A stretch of 53,055 nt of DNA from Butyrivibrio sp. (GTDB taxonomy: Bacteria; Bacillota; Clostridia; Lachnospirales; Lachnospiraceae): positions 1 through 53,055 of the forward strand of contig SVFZ01000065.1 of assembly GCA_015056585.1 (NCBI GenBank). Reading direction: 5' to 3'. Shown piece after piece: positions 27,733-36,364 of this stretch. The notes beneath the pieces are model-generated. The model saw only the letters and a list, made by a program, of their open reading frames with translations. It had not been told where the DNA came from and did not search any database. A program made the position numbers and the translations under genes. Each line of letters starts with the position of its first letter. Within the stretch, counting starts at the first letter, position 1.

Positions 27733-29043
27733 ATGGAAAGAATTGTATCAAAACTGCTAATTTACGGGGATTTGCCTAAGGATTCAATTTTGATCCAACT
27801 ATCTGAAGTGTGCAGAGATTTGCATACAGGGAATTATTCAGTAGAAAACTTAACCTCAAGAATATTCAGACAGGTTAAGCGTCTGCTGGAACTGGGGACT
27901 TCCTGTGCTTTTGACAAAAACCTGTGGCATAACTATCTTACATATTTACTTATAATGGACGAGAATCCATTCAGCCTCACTTGCGAAAAAGTCGGAAGCA
28001 AGAATGGAAGTGTTAATCATTTTGCAAAAAGTGACTTTGACGCTTTTTTAAAGCTTTTCAATTATGATTTTTCTGAGCTGGAAAATAAACTTGGCATTGA
28101 TTGTTTTACCTGTATAACAAATTATAAGGCAATCGAAAAGCCGGAGCTTATGTACAACTCAAATGTAAGTGAAAAAGTAAGAAATCTGAGCGAGGAGCTG
28201 GAAACCGCCAAAGATGAGAATGAGTTTTTTGACTTTGTGACATCTTTTTACAAGGAGATAGGAGTAGGCGCGTTCGGCCTTAATAAGGCATTCAGACTAA
28301 AAGAACTTCCCGGAGAAACAGTTGGATTTAATCCTATCAACAACATGGATTCGGTAGTACTTGATGATTTGATCGGGTATGAAATTCAGAAAGAAAAGCT
28401 TATAGCCAATACAAAAGCGTTTGTTGAGGGTAAAAAGGCAAATAACGTCCTTTTGTTTGGCGACAGCGGAACCGGTAAATCGACCAGTATAAAAGCCATC
28501 GTAAACGAATATTACAAGGATGGACTGAGAATGATCGAGATTTACAAGTATCAATTCAGATATCTTTCTCAGCTGATTTCTCAGATAAAAAACAGAAACT
28601 ATAAATTTATAATTTATATGGATGATCTATCTTTTGAAGAGGATGAATCTGATTATAAGTTTTTGAAGGCGGTAATCGAAGGAGGAGTGGAGACAAAGCC
28701 TGATAACATCCTTATTTATGCCACTTCGAACAGACGTCATCTTATAAAAGAAACATGGAAAGATAGACGAGATGTGGAACAGGATGGAGATATCCACAGA
28801 TCTGACACGATGGAAGAGAAGCTTTCACTTGCTAACAGATTTGGTGTAACAATTGGTTATTATAAACCTTCCAGGCAAGAATTCTATGACATTGTAAAAG
28901 AAATCGCGGTAAAGGAAGGAATTTCTATGCCGGAAGAGGAGTTGTTCAAAGAAGCTGATAAGTGGGAACTTTATCATGGTGGAATATCAGGAAGAACAGC
29001 GAGACAATTCGTTAATTTCCTGTTATCAAGGGTCCCACTTTAA
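27733..29043 (+). CDS. DUF815-family AAA+ ATPase
   Basis: 436 residues from the ATG at 27733 (AAAGGAG six nt upstream). The N-terminal half is helical without known motifs. The C-terminal half has Walker A LLFGDSGTGKSTSIKA, Walker B FIIYMDDLSFEEDE, sensor ILIYATSNRRHLI and LANRFGVTIGYYKPS, which match DUF815 (PF05673) proteins. Their biochemical role is not established. Here the gene is second after rep, so a helicase-loader or origin-remodelling role is attractive but unproven; DUF815 genes also occur on main chromosomes. Confidence 0.8.
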   Translation: MERIVSKLLIYGDLPKDSILIQLSEVCRDLHTGNYSVENLTSRIFRQVKRLLELGTSCAFDKNLWHNYLTYLLIMDENPFSLTCEKVGSKNGSVNHFAKSDFDAFLKLFNYDFSELENKLGIDCFTCITNYKAIEKPELMYNSNVSEKVRNLSEELETAKDENEFFDFVTSFYKEIGVGAFGLNKAFRLKELPGETVGFNPINNMDSVVLDDLIGYEIQKEKLIANTKAFVEGKKANNVLLFGDSGTGKSTSIKAIVNEYYKDGLRMIEIYKYQFRYLSQLISQIKNRNYKFIIYMDDLSFEEDESDYKFLKAVIEGGVETKPDNILIYATSNRRHLIKETWKDRRDVEQDGDIHRSDTMEEKLSLANRFGVTIGYYKPSRQEFYDIVKEIAVKEGISMPEEELFKEADKWELYHGGISGRTARQFVNFLLSRVPL

Positions 29044-29241
29044 GTTGGGACAACCTTCAGCGCAGCCCTGCAGATTTACGTTTCTGACTTCGCAAGATGC
29101 ATTTCTGCACTCTTTGCAGCGAAAAGTATAATGATAGGAGTATCTCATTTTACAAGCTTTGCAGCAAAATGGCATACTACTGTTTCTAGCTATAAAAGTG
29201 CGTCCGCAGCCTATACAGGTTTTTTCAATATTGCGTGCCAT
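29026..29241 (-). CDS. Small Cys-rich zinc-ribbon-like protein
   Basis: 71 residues from the ATG at 29241 (AAAGGAG upstream). Nine cysteines: CIGCGR, then CCKACK, CKECR, one in SCEVRNV and one each in GCAEGC. The pairs would coordinate two or more zinc ions. Function unknown. The 3' end overlaps the convergent AAA+ gene by 18 nt. Confidence 0.7.
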   Translation of the reverse strand: MARNIEKTCIGCGRTFIARNSSMPFCCKACKMRYSYHYTFRCKECRNASCEVRNVNLQGCAEGCPNLKWDP

Positions 29242-29442
29242 GAGTCTCTCCTTTAGAACAGTATGCATATAATAATCGAGTGTAAATATATACGCAATTG
29301 CACTAATGATACACTTTATATTATCAATTTACCTGAAGGTATAATCAATAAACTGAGGATAAAATCATAATAAAATAATAGATTTTAGGAAGGATTTAGG
29401 ATAATATTTTATTAAATATAATTGAATTAAAGGGTTTTTGAT

Positions 29443-29790
29443 ATGCATGAGATGAGTTACATAATGAGAATGGTAAATCTCGCCTGTGAAGTTGCCGGAG
29501 AAAACAATGCCAAGAAGGTAAAGCAGATCGTTATAGATGTTGGTCAGACTACAGGAGTGATGCCATATTACATGTACAAGTATTATCCGGAAGCTTCAAA
29601 GAATACTATTATCGAGGGTGCTGAGCTTGTGTGCAATGAAGTACCGGTAAAAGCATTATGCGAAGAATGTGGCAAGGAATACTTTCCAAACAGAGAAAAC
29701 CGATATTTATGTCCATTTTGCGGAGGGAAAAAGGCACATATAATCGAGGGAAAGGATGTAATTCTCAAAAACGTGGTAATAGAAGATTAG
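29443..29790 (+). CDS. hypA: HypA-like nickel metallochaperone
   Basis: 115 residues with the family's start MHEMSYIMRMV, where His2 is the nickel ligand, and the zinc site CEECG ... CPFCGG. HypA delivers nickel for [NiFe] hydrogenase or urease maturation in other bacteria. No hydrogenase, urease or other hyp gene is in the window; instead larC follows, so the client may be the nickel-pincer cofactor pathway or an enzyme elsewhere. Confidence 0.9.
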   Translation: MHEMSYIMRMVNLACEVAGENNAKKVKQIVIDVGQTTGVMPYYMYKYYPEASKNTIIEGAELVCNEVPVKALCEECGKEYFPNRENRYLCPFCGGKKAHIIEGKDVILKNVVIED

Positions 29791-29801
29791 GACACAGCAA
29801 G

Positions 29802-29859
29802 TGATATATAACATATATTAATGATATATCATATATTTGCGATATACCATATATGCATC
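29802..29859 (+). repeat. Three phased AT-palindromic repeats before larC
   Basis: TGATATATAACATATATTA (29802), TGATATATCATATATTTGC (29822) and GATATACCATATATGCATC (29841) follow each other at about 19-20 bp. They resemble words in the AT-rich region and in the palindrome after rep. Could be binding sites for the partition partner or a local regulator. Confidence 0.5.
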
Positions 29860-29877
29860 ATATAATTTGGAGGGCAA

Positions 29878-31164
29878 ATGAAGACAATTTACCTTGAATG
29901 TAAAATGGGTGTTGCAGGAGATATGCTGGCAGCGGCTCTTTTAGGGCTTGTGGATGACAGTGAGGCTACAGTTAACGAACTGAATGCCCTTGGAATTCCC
30001 AGAGTCAAATACAGACTGGATGAATCATCTAAGTGTGGAATAAAAGGCAAACATTTATCTGTCCTTATCGATGGCAAAGAAGAGGAGCCATCTGATGACA
30101 CAGAACATGGAGCAGATCATGACCACAGTCACGATGAGGAACATCACCACGATCATGATCATGGTGACATGCATCATGGAGAAACAGTTGCTTCATTAAA
30201 TGTTCATGGACATCCTCATGTTCACAGAACACTGTATGAAATTGAAGACATAATTGAGAATCTGAATGTCTGCAAAGAGGTTAAGAGTGACATACGAGAG
30301 GTTTATCAGCTTTTGGCAGAGGCTGAGAGCAGTGTTCATGGAGTGGCGGTAGATCAGATACATTTTCATGAAGTCGGCAATATGGATGCGATCGCTGATA
30401 TTACAGCTGTCTGTTATCTTATGCATAAAATTGATCCTGACAGAATAATTGTTTCGCCGATAAATGCTGGTGGTGGAACAGTCAGATGTGCACATGGTAT
30501 TTTGCCGGTACCTGCTCCAGCGACGGCACATTTGCTAAGGGAAATACCATTTTATGAAAGTGACAGGATAAAATCTGAACTTACTACACCTACCGGAGCT
30601 GCTCTTATTAAATATTTTGCGGATATTTTTGATAATCAGCCGGTTATGAGGGTAAGTAAGATCGGATATGGCATGGGAAAAAAGGATTTTCCTCAGGCTA
30701 ATGCATTAAGAGCTCTTCTCGGAACATCAAATGAGGAGACGGAGCAGGTGATAGAACTTGCATGTAATGTTGATGATATGACTCCGGAAGAAATCGGATT
30801 TGCGACTGAAAGGCTTTTAAAAGAGGGAGCACTTGAGGTTTATACAGTAGCAGCTGATATGAAAAAGAACCGCCCCGGCTCTGTTATATATTGTATGTGT
30901 AGGATTGAAGACAGAGAAAAGATCCTTGATAAGATCTTTATGTATACGACTACAATCGGAGTTAGGGAAAATATCTGTAACAGATATGTCCTTACAAGAG
31001 AAATTGGGAAGATTGATACTCCATACGGAGAAGTTAGGGTAAAGAAGTCATCGGGCTATAATGTCAGCAGAAGTAAGCTGGAATACGATGATCTTGCAGG
31101 TATAGCCGTTAGAACAGGTAAATCTATAATTGACCTGAGAAAAGAAATTGAAGATTTGTATTAA
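29878..31164 (+). CDS. larC: LarC, nickel insertion protein for the nickel-pincer nucleotide cofactor
   Basis: 428 residues, full-length and fused (LarC1 plus LarC2); in some lactobacilli the two parts are joined by frameshifting. Start MKTIYLECKMGVAGDMLAAAL is typical. A His/Asp-rich loop at about residues 76-101 contains 13 His residues and likely stores nickel. Further motifs: IHFHEVGNMDAIADI, GGGTVRCAHGILPVPAPAT, TTPTGAALIKYFA, CNVDDMTPEEIGF and KKSSGYNVSRSKLEYDD. It is a CTP-dependent cyclometallase making the cofactor of lactate racemase-type enzymes. LarA, LarB and LarE are absent here. Confidence 0.93.
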   Translation: MKTIYLECKMGVAGDMLAAALLGLVDDSEATVNELNALGIPRVKYRLDESSKCGIKGKHLSVLIDGKEEEPSDDTEHGADHDHSHDEEHHHDHDHGDMHHGETVASLNVHGHPHVHRTLYEIEDIIENLNVCKEVKSDIREVYQLLAEAESSVHGVAVDQIHFHEVGNMDAIADITAVCYLMHKIDPDRIIVSPINAGGGTVRCAHGILPVPAPATAHLLREIPFYESDRIKSELTTPTGAALIKYFADIFDNQPVMRVSKIGYGMGKKDFPQANALRALLGTSNEETEQVIELACNVDDMTPEEIGFATERLLKEGALEVYTVAADMKKNRPGSVIYCMCRIEDREKILDKIFMYTTTIGVRENICNRYVLTREIGKIDTPYGEVRVKKSSGYNVSRSKLEYDDLAGIAVRTGKSIIDLRKEIEDLY

Positions 31165-31168
31165 AGAA

Positions 31169-31215
31169 AAAGCCTGAATGAGTTTCAAAAAGTAAGTGAT
31201 ACCCATTCAGGCTTT
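31169..31215. terminator. Bidirectional terminator between larC and the solute-binding protein gene
   Basis: Perfect 12-bp stem AAAGCCTGAATG (31169-31180) with CATTCAGGCTTT (31204-31215), A-rich and T-rich flanks, between convergent genes. Confidence 0.85.
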
Positions 31216-31229
31216 GATATCAAATGTTA

Positions 31230-32450
31230 TTATTCATCGATGAGTTCCTGAATTGCTTTTTGAGAAGCTATGATTGTCTCATCAACAGATTGTTCCCCTT
31301 CAATGCATTTAACGAGCTGTTCACCAAAAACGACCTCAATCTGTGCCCATTTAGTAGTTCTTGGACGAACTCTTGAGTTATTTGTACCGGAGTAAATTGC
31401 CTGGAAAAAAGGATATTTTTTCAAGATGTCTTTATCCAGAAAAATACTGTTTCTGGTGGGGACTCCGCCTTCTTCCAAGGCCTCAAGCTGAACCTCTTTG
31501 CTGGTCAGATATTTTACAGCTTCCAGGGCCAGTTCCTTGTTTGGAGAATTATTGGTGACACCCAGGAGCCAGTTTCCGATTTCGCCGGTAGGAAGAAGTT
31601 CTGATGAAGCATCTTTTTGTCCCGGAATTTGTGAAAATTCCGCTGATACGCCGTTATTTGTAATAAACCATGAAGGCCATCCTAATGCAAACGCTGCCTC
31701 TCCGGATGAAACAGCTTCTACAAGATCATCTTTTTCGTAATTTCCGCCGGTTTCATAGAGCTTGCAATAGAATTCCAGGGCTTCTCTGCTCTCCTTACTG
31801 TCGAGAACCACTCTGTTATCGACAAGGATATCGCCGCCAAAAGACCACAAAATTGGAAGAAAATCTGATACGATCGGATTTCCGGTTTGTCCGCGGATGG
31901 CATAACCCTTTTTGCCTTCGGAGCTGAGCTTTTCAGAGATTTCATAGATACTTTGCCAGTTTGTCAGGTCTGAAGATGAATCTACCACATCGGCGTTGTA
32001 AAATAATAGCTGGACATTTCCGGAAAAGGGAACAGCGTAAGTTGCTCCAAGAGGATAGGGCTCTTTGCCAAGAAGTCTGGATTTTTCGACAAAATCTTCA
32101 TCGTCGGTATATCCAAGCTTGGTGAGATTGCAGAGAATATTTTTCTCTATATACTCAGGCATAAGCGGATCGTCTATCATGATTATGTCATAGGATCCTG
32201 CCTGATTGGCAGCGTCCTTGATGGCATTATCGTGGATGTCGTTGGCGCTTAAAGGTATAACATTGATGGTACAGTTATGTTCCTGCTCAAAAGTACTTTT
32301 AACAGCGTTAATAACGTTAGAATGAGAACCGTCTCTGGCAGCTATCGTTATGGTGGCGCCGGAATCAACCTGCGCGGCTTTGCTGCCACAAGCAGTACAT
32401 CCAATCATAAGTATAAAAGTAAATAGTAATGAAAGGAGCTGTTTTCTCAT
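31230..32450 (-). CDS. Extracellular solute-binding lipoprotein (SBP_bac_1-like)
   Basis: 406 residues from the ATG at 32450 (GGAGGT upstream). Signal peptide MRKQLLSLLFTFILMIGCTA with a Cys-containing lipobox at its end (the modified Cys is 18 or 21), followed by GSKAAQVDSG. The mature part looks like family 1 carbohydrate-binding proteins: TFEQEHNCTINVIPLSANDI, YDIIMIDDPLMPEYIEK, YAVPFSGNVQLLFYNADV, and GGVPTRNSI. No permease or ATPase genes adjoin it, so it is an orphan or serves a shared transporter. Confidence 0.85.
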   Translation of the reverse strand: MRKQLLSLLFTFILMIGCTACGSKAAQVDSGATITIAARDGSHSNVINAVKSTFEQEHNCTINVIPLSANDIHDNAIKDAANQAGSYDIIMIDDPLMPEYIEKNILCNLTKLGYTDDEDFVEKSRLLGKEPYPLGATYAVPFSGNVQLLFYNADVVDSSSDLTNWQSIYEISEKLSSEGKKGYAIRGQTGNPIVSDFLPILWSFGGDILVDNRVVLDSKESREALEFYCKLYETGGNYEKDDLVEAVSSGEAAFALGWPSWFITNNGVSAEFSQIPGQKDASSELLPTGEIGNWLLGVTNNSPNKELALEAVKYLTSKEVQLEALEEGGVPTRNSIFLDKDILKKYPFFQAIYSGTNNSRVRPRTTKWAQIEVVFGEQLVKCIEGEQSVDETIIASQKAIQELIDE

Positions 32451-32548
32451 AACGTACCTCCACAAAATTATAGCTATATACTACCATAATGCGTTTGTAA
32501 AAATATGAAAATAAAATTATATATTAGTAAAAGATTTGAGGGAGAAAA

Positions 32549-33496
32549 ATGATAAAATTAGATTTAATTACGGGTTTTTTGGGCTCGGGAAAGACGACTT
32601 TTTTAAGATATTATGCGAAATATTTAATTGAAAATGGGGAGAAGCTTTGTATCATTGAAAATGACTTTGGGGCAATAAATGTAGATCTGGTTTTAATAAA
32701 AGATCTTGAAAATCTTGGCTGCAATCTGGAGATGGTTGTAGGTGGAGACGGAGCTGTTGCCCATAAACGCAGACTGAAAACCAAGCTGATTTCTATGGCA
32801 ATGCTGGGCTTTACAAGGGTCATTATTGAACCATCGGGGATTTATGACGTAGATGAGTTTTTTGATCTGCTTTATGAAGAGCCTATTGACAGCCGGTATG
32901 AAGTGGGAAATGTGATTGCAATAGTAAATCCCAAATTCGAAAAAAAGCTTTCGGAAATGTCAAGCTATCTGTTTATGTCAGAGATCGCACAGGCCGGAGC
33001 TGTTGTATTGAGCAGAACTCAGGAGTGTAATGAGAACGAGATTCAAAATGCTACAGATCAGATGAGCAGCATAATGGAAAAGTTTGGCTGCAATAGGAAA
33101 TTCAGTGAGAAACTTCTTGTGACAAAAGATTGGGAATGTCTTGATAAATCAGATTATGCCAAGATTGTTAAATGTGGAGTTAACAGATGTGATCACATCA
33201 AATTGCCGGATGTAGACGGAGATACTTATCAGACTTTCTTTTATTTTGACTTTAAAATGAATAAAGATAAATTATTAAAGCTGACCCGGGATATATTCGC
33301 TGATCCGGATTGTAAGGGAGTACATAGAATTAAAGGGATAGTGCAGACAGATGCCGGAGAATTCTATGAATTAAATACCACGCGAAATGATGTAATGACC
33401 GAAAGAGTCGGCGAAACAAGAGCAGTTTTAATTGTAATAGGAGAGGGAATCAGCAAAGAGAAAATTGCCGGGTATCTCGGGGAGCCAACATTATAA
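32549..33496 (+). CDS. CobW/COG0523-like GTPase, metal-chaperone candidate
   Basis: 315 residues. Walker A LITGFLGSGKTTFLRYY at the N-terminus, IIENDFGAINVD, then VIIEPSGIYDVDEFFDLL and VLSRTQECNENEI. The metal-binding CxCC motif that normally follows the switch region is missing; the corresponding stretch is VVGGDGAVAHKRR. The C-terminal domain is smaller than in CobW proteins. Family members insert or deliver zinc, cobalt or nickel using GTP. Proximity to hypA and larC suggests nickel, but the missing Cys motif makes the function uncertain. Confidence 0.75.
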   Translation: MIKLDLITGFLGSGKTTFLRYYAKYLIENGEKLCIIENDFGAINVDLVLIKDLENLGCNLEMVVGGDGAVAHKRRLKTKLISMAMLGFTRVIIEPSGIYDVDEFFDLLYEEPIDSRYEVGNVIAIVNPKFEKKLSEMSSYLFMSEIAQAGAVVLSRTQECNENEIQNATDQMSSIMEKFGCNRKFSEKLLVTKDWECLDKSDYAKIVKCGVNRCDHIKLPDVDGDTYQTFFYFDFKMNKDKLLKLTRDIFADPDCKGVHRIKGIVQTDAGEFYELNTTRNDVMTERVGETRAVLIVIGEGISKEKIAGYLGEPTL

Positions 33497-33636
33497 TTTT
33501 TCAGTATAAATTGAGTTTCATAATATTTGGTGCATAAGTATTTATAATAATATATAATAAATAGTGAAGATGTAATTTGTGAAATATCCGAAACAAATAT
33601 AACTACTTTATTTCAACTGCACGGAGAAACTACTTT

Positions 33637-35034
33637 ATGGATAATGTCAGCAATGAGGGTAAAATTGGTTATTCGTTAACAGAGGACTTTGCACCTAATG
33701 ATATTTTATACATGTTGAAGGACTTACCGGATGCATGTTGTATTTTTAAAGTTCTTACGGATCCTTTTGGAACTGTAAAGGACATGATGTTTCTTTTTGC
33801 AAATGAGAAATATGGACAATTGGTGGGTAAGAGACCGCCTGAGCTTGTTGGAAGTACTTTCTTTAAGACAGTGCTGAACAGGGATGAGGATTGGATAAAA
33901 TATAGCTATCAGGCTGCCATTTTGAGACAGTCTTTTATTATGAGGACATATAACTCAAAGTTCGATAAGTGGTTCGAATTTTGGGCTGTTCCCGTGTACA
34001 AAAAAGGTTTTTGTGCTTTTATTATACATGATGTTACAGCTACCAAGAAAAATGAAGAAAGTTCTGAGCTGGCATTTAACACAAACAAGCTTATCATTGA
34101 TTGTGCTACCGCTGTTTCGTCAGCGGAATTTGGAAAAGGCATTCGAAAGGCACTGAAAATTGTAGGACAGGCAATTGAGGCAGATCGTGTATATGTGGTG
34201 GAAAACAGAGATGGTCATATCAGTGATTTCCACGAGTGGATGAATAGTGCCGGGACGTCCGATCTTCCGGTAAAAAGAGACTTTCAGAAGTATGATATCT
34301 TAAAGGTCTGGGATAGTCAGACAAAGGGAAAGAACGTAATAGTTGTAAATGATACAGCTACGCTTGCTGAAGATAATGAGGAAATGTATCATTCAATTCT
34401 TGCAGGAAGAATTTCCAGATATGTTGTTGCTGTTCTTAAGGACAAGAAGGAGCAGATAGGATATCTCGTTGCGGATAATTATACGAATGAGCTTGCTCTT
34501 AATATAGCAAATGTCATGGAGACTGTTGCAGTATTTATTGCGGCGGAGATGAGAAACAAGTCCCTTACTGACGAAATGATGTATATGGGCAGCCATGACG
34601 GACTTACAGGTCTTGGAAACAGATATGCATTAAATCAGACATTATTGCTATTATCGGAGCTTTCAACAGGTGTTGGCGTATGCTACTCCGATATCAACGG
34701 CCTTAAAGTATATAACGATCAATACGGACATGCTGCAGGGGATGAGATCATAAAAGATACAGCGAGTATTTTTGCCTCAGTATTCAAGAAAAAGTGCTGC
34801 TACAGGATTGGCGGAGACGAATTCATAGCTATTGTTCCGGATATTGATGAAGATATTTTTGAATCAATGGTGGAGAAATTTAAGCAAAAATGCAAAAAAG
34901 TCTCGATTTCTGTTGGTGCTAAATGGGCCGAAAGTTCCAAGCACATCAATGAGATCATAAAAGATGCGGATGAGGCTATGTATAGAAGTAAGGCAGAGTA
35001 TTATAAGGATCACGAGAGAAGACATAACACGTGA
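33637..35034 (+). CDS. Diguanylate cyclase with PAS and GAF domains
   Basis: 465 residues. A PAS-like domain (about 25-135, with LPDACCIFKVLTDPFG and WFEFWAVPVYKKGFCAFI), a GAF-like domain (about 150-310, DRVYVVENRDG and IGYLVADNYTNE), then GGDEF from HDGLTGLGNRYALNQ to the end with the active-site loop RIGGDEFIAIVPD. No signal peptide or membrane helix. It should make c-di-GMP in the cytoplasm in response to a ligand or redox signal. A terminator follows. Confidence 0.92.
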   Translation: MDNVSNEGKIGYSLTEDFAPNDILYMLKDLPDACCIFKVLTDPFGTVKDMMFLFANEKYGQLVGKRPPELVGSTFFKTVLNRDEDWIKYSYQAAILRQSFIMRTYNSKFDKWFEFWAVPVYKKGFCAFIIHDVTATKKNEESSELAFNTNKLIIDCATAVSSAEFGKGIRKALKIVGQAIEADRVYVVENRDGHISDFHEWMNSAGTSDLPVKRDFQKYDILKVWDSQTKGKNVIVVNDTATLAEDNEEMYHSILAGRISRYVVAVLKDKKEQIGYLVADNYTNELALNIANVMETVAVFIAAEMRNKSLTDEMMYMGSHDGLTGLGNRYALNQTLLLLSELSTGVGVCYSDINGLKVYNDQYGHAAGDEIIKDTASIFASVFKKKCCYRIGGDEFIAIVPDIDEDIFESMVEKFKQKCKKVSISVGAKWAESSKHINEIIKDADEAMYRSKAEYYKDHERRHNT

Positions 35035-35046
35035 TATCAATAAAAA

Positions 35047-35088
35047 ATAAGAGCCGGCACTACACTTTCGTGTGGTGTCGGCTCTTTT
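35047..35088. terminator. Bidirectional terminator between the cyclase gene and pta
   Basis: GAGCCGGCACTACAC (35051-35065) pairs with GTGTGGTGTCGGCTC (35070-35084) with two G-U wobbles around TTTC, with A and T runs on either side. Confidence 0.9.
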
Positions 35089-35100
35089 AACTTGCAATTA

Positions 35101-36084
35101 TTATGCCAGTGAAGCTGTAATGATAGCCATTGAATAAACCTCGATAGCATTGCAGCCGCGGGAAAGATCGTTAATTGGAGCATTTAAACCAAGAAGAATA
35201 GGACCGTATGCTTCAAAGTTACCCATACGCTGAGCAATCTTATAACCAAGGTTTCCTGCGTTGATATCAGGGAAGATAAATGTGTTTGCATGACCTGCTA
35301 CAGGTGAACCGGGAGCCTTCTGCTTGGCAACACGTGGTGAAACAGCTGCATCAAACTGAAGCTCTCCGTCGATAGGAATATCAGGATATTTTTCCTGAGC
35401 TTTCTTGGTAGCATTCTGCATCTTTGTAACAGTATCGTCCTTAGCGGAACCTTTTGTTGAGAATGAAAGGAAAGCAACCTTAGGTACTACACCGAATCTC
35501 TGGGCACAGTTAACTGTCTCGCCACAGATCTCAACAAGCTCATCCTCATTGGGGTTGATATTAATACCACAGTCAGCCATGGCGATAACTTCGTTTTCAC
35601 CTGTAGCTGAAGGGCGTACCAAAATAAAGCATGAAGAAACGATGGTGTTTTCAGGCTTTGTTTTAATAATCTGAAGTGCAGGACGAACAGTGTCAGCTGT
35701 AGAATATGTAGCTCCTCCAAGGAGACAGTCGCCAAGACCCATCTTTACAAGCATTGTTCCAAAGTAGTTGGTCTGCTTGAGAATCGGGATTGCTTTCTCG
35801 GGTGTCATGCCCTTGCTCTTACGAAGCTCGCAGAACTGCTCAACCATTTCATCAAATTTTTCATAATTATCAGGGTCGATGATCTTTGCGCCTCTGATGT
35901 TGTATCCTGCATCTTCTGCAGATTTGATAATTTCATCTTCGTTACCTAAAAGAATAGGGCTAAGGAAATTACCTGCTAAAAGTCTTGAAGCAGCCTCAAG
36001 AATTCTTGGATCTGAGCCCTCCGGGAATACGATGGTTTTTGGGTTGGCCTTGAGCTTTTGAATCATATCACCAAATCCGTACAT
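35101..36084 (-). CDS. pta: Phosphate acetyltransferase
   Basis: 327 residues, the short form without the DRTGG regulatory domain. Motifs: TIVFPEGSDPRILEAA, LLGGATYSTADTVRPALQII, SCFILVRPSATGENEVIAMADCG, VAFLSFSTKGSAKDD, DGELQFDAAVSPRVAKQKAP, and HANTFIFPDINAGNLGYKIAQR. It interconverts acetyl-CoA and acetyl phosphate. The usual partner acetate kinase is not adjacent and not in the window. Start supported by GGAGGAAAAATAATT. It stands alone, with a terminator behind it. Confidence 0.93.
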   Translation of the reverse strand: MYGFGDMIQKLKANPKTIVFPEGSDPRILEAASRLLAGNFLSPILLGNEDEIIKSAEDAGYNIRGAKIIDPDNYEKFDEMVEQFCELRKSKGMTPEKAIPILKQTNYFGTMLVKMGLGDCLLGGATYSTADTVRPALQIIKTKPENTIVSSCFILVRPSATGENEVIAMADCGININPNEDELVEICGETVNCAQRFGVVPKVAFLSFSTKGSAKDDTVTKMQNATKKAQEKYPDIPIDGELQFDAAVSPRVAKQKAPGSPVAGHANTFIFPDINAGNLGYKIAQRMGNFEAYGPILLGLNAPINDLSRGCNAIEVYSMAIITASLA

Positions 36085-36297
36085 AATTATTTTTCCTCCT
36101 TGTATGTATCAGATATTTTATTTATGTAAGCGCTACCATTTTAATACCACATAGAACAAAAAAATTTGATTTCGCTCAAGTTTTGTAAAAAATATAGTGA
36201 ATACTTCTAAAATAGTTTGACTATTTTTTAACTATCTTATGAATTTTAACTATTCTTTTGCATAAAGATTGTTCCTGTGCTAATGTAAGGGTACCGG

Positions 36298-36341
36298 TGT
36301 CAGGCGATAAATGACATCATTTTCCCCTTGGGGACTGGAAA
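36298..36341 (+). promoter_or_regulatory. Possible structured leader of the 78-residue protein gene
   Basis: Two short hairpins lie in tandem: TGTCA/TGACA (36298-36316) and TTTCC/GGAAA with an inner CCCCTTGGGG (36321-36341), about 20 nt before the gene. They match no riboswitch I recognise. Confidence 0.3.
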
Positions 36342-36364
36342 TACAGATGAAAGGAATATAAAAA

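Noticed and set aside
33994..34007. Partial iteron-like sequence GTGTACAAAAAAGG in the cyclase gene
   Set aside because: Only 14 bases match and the surrounding bases do not; could arise by chance from Val-Tyr-Lys-Lys codons.
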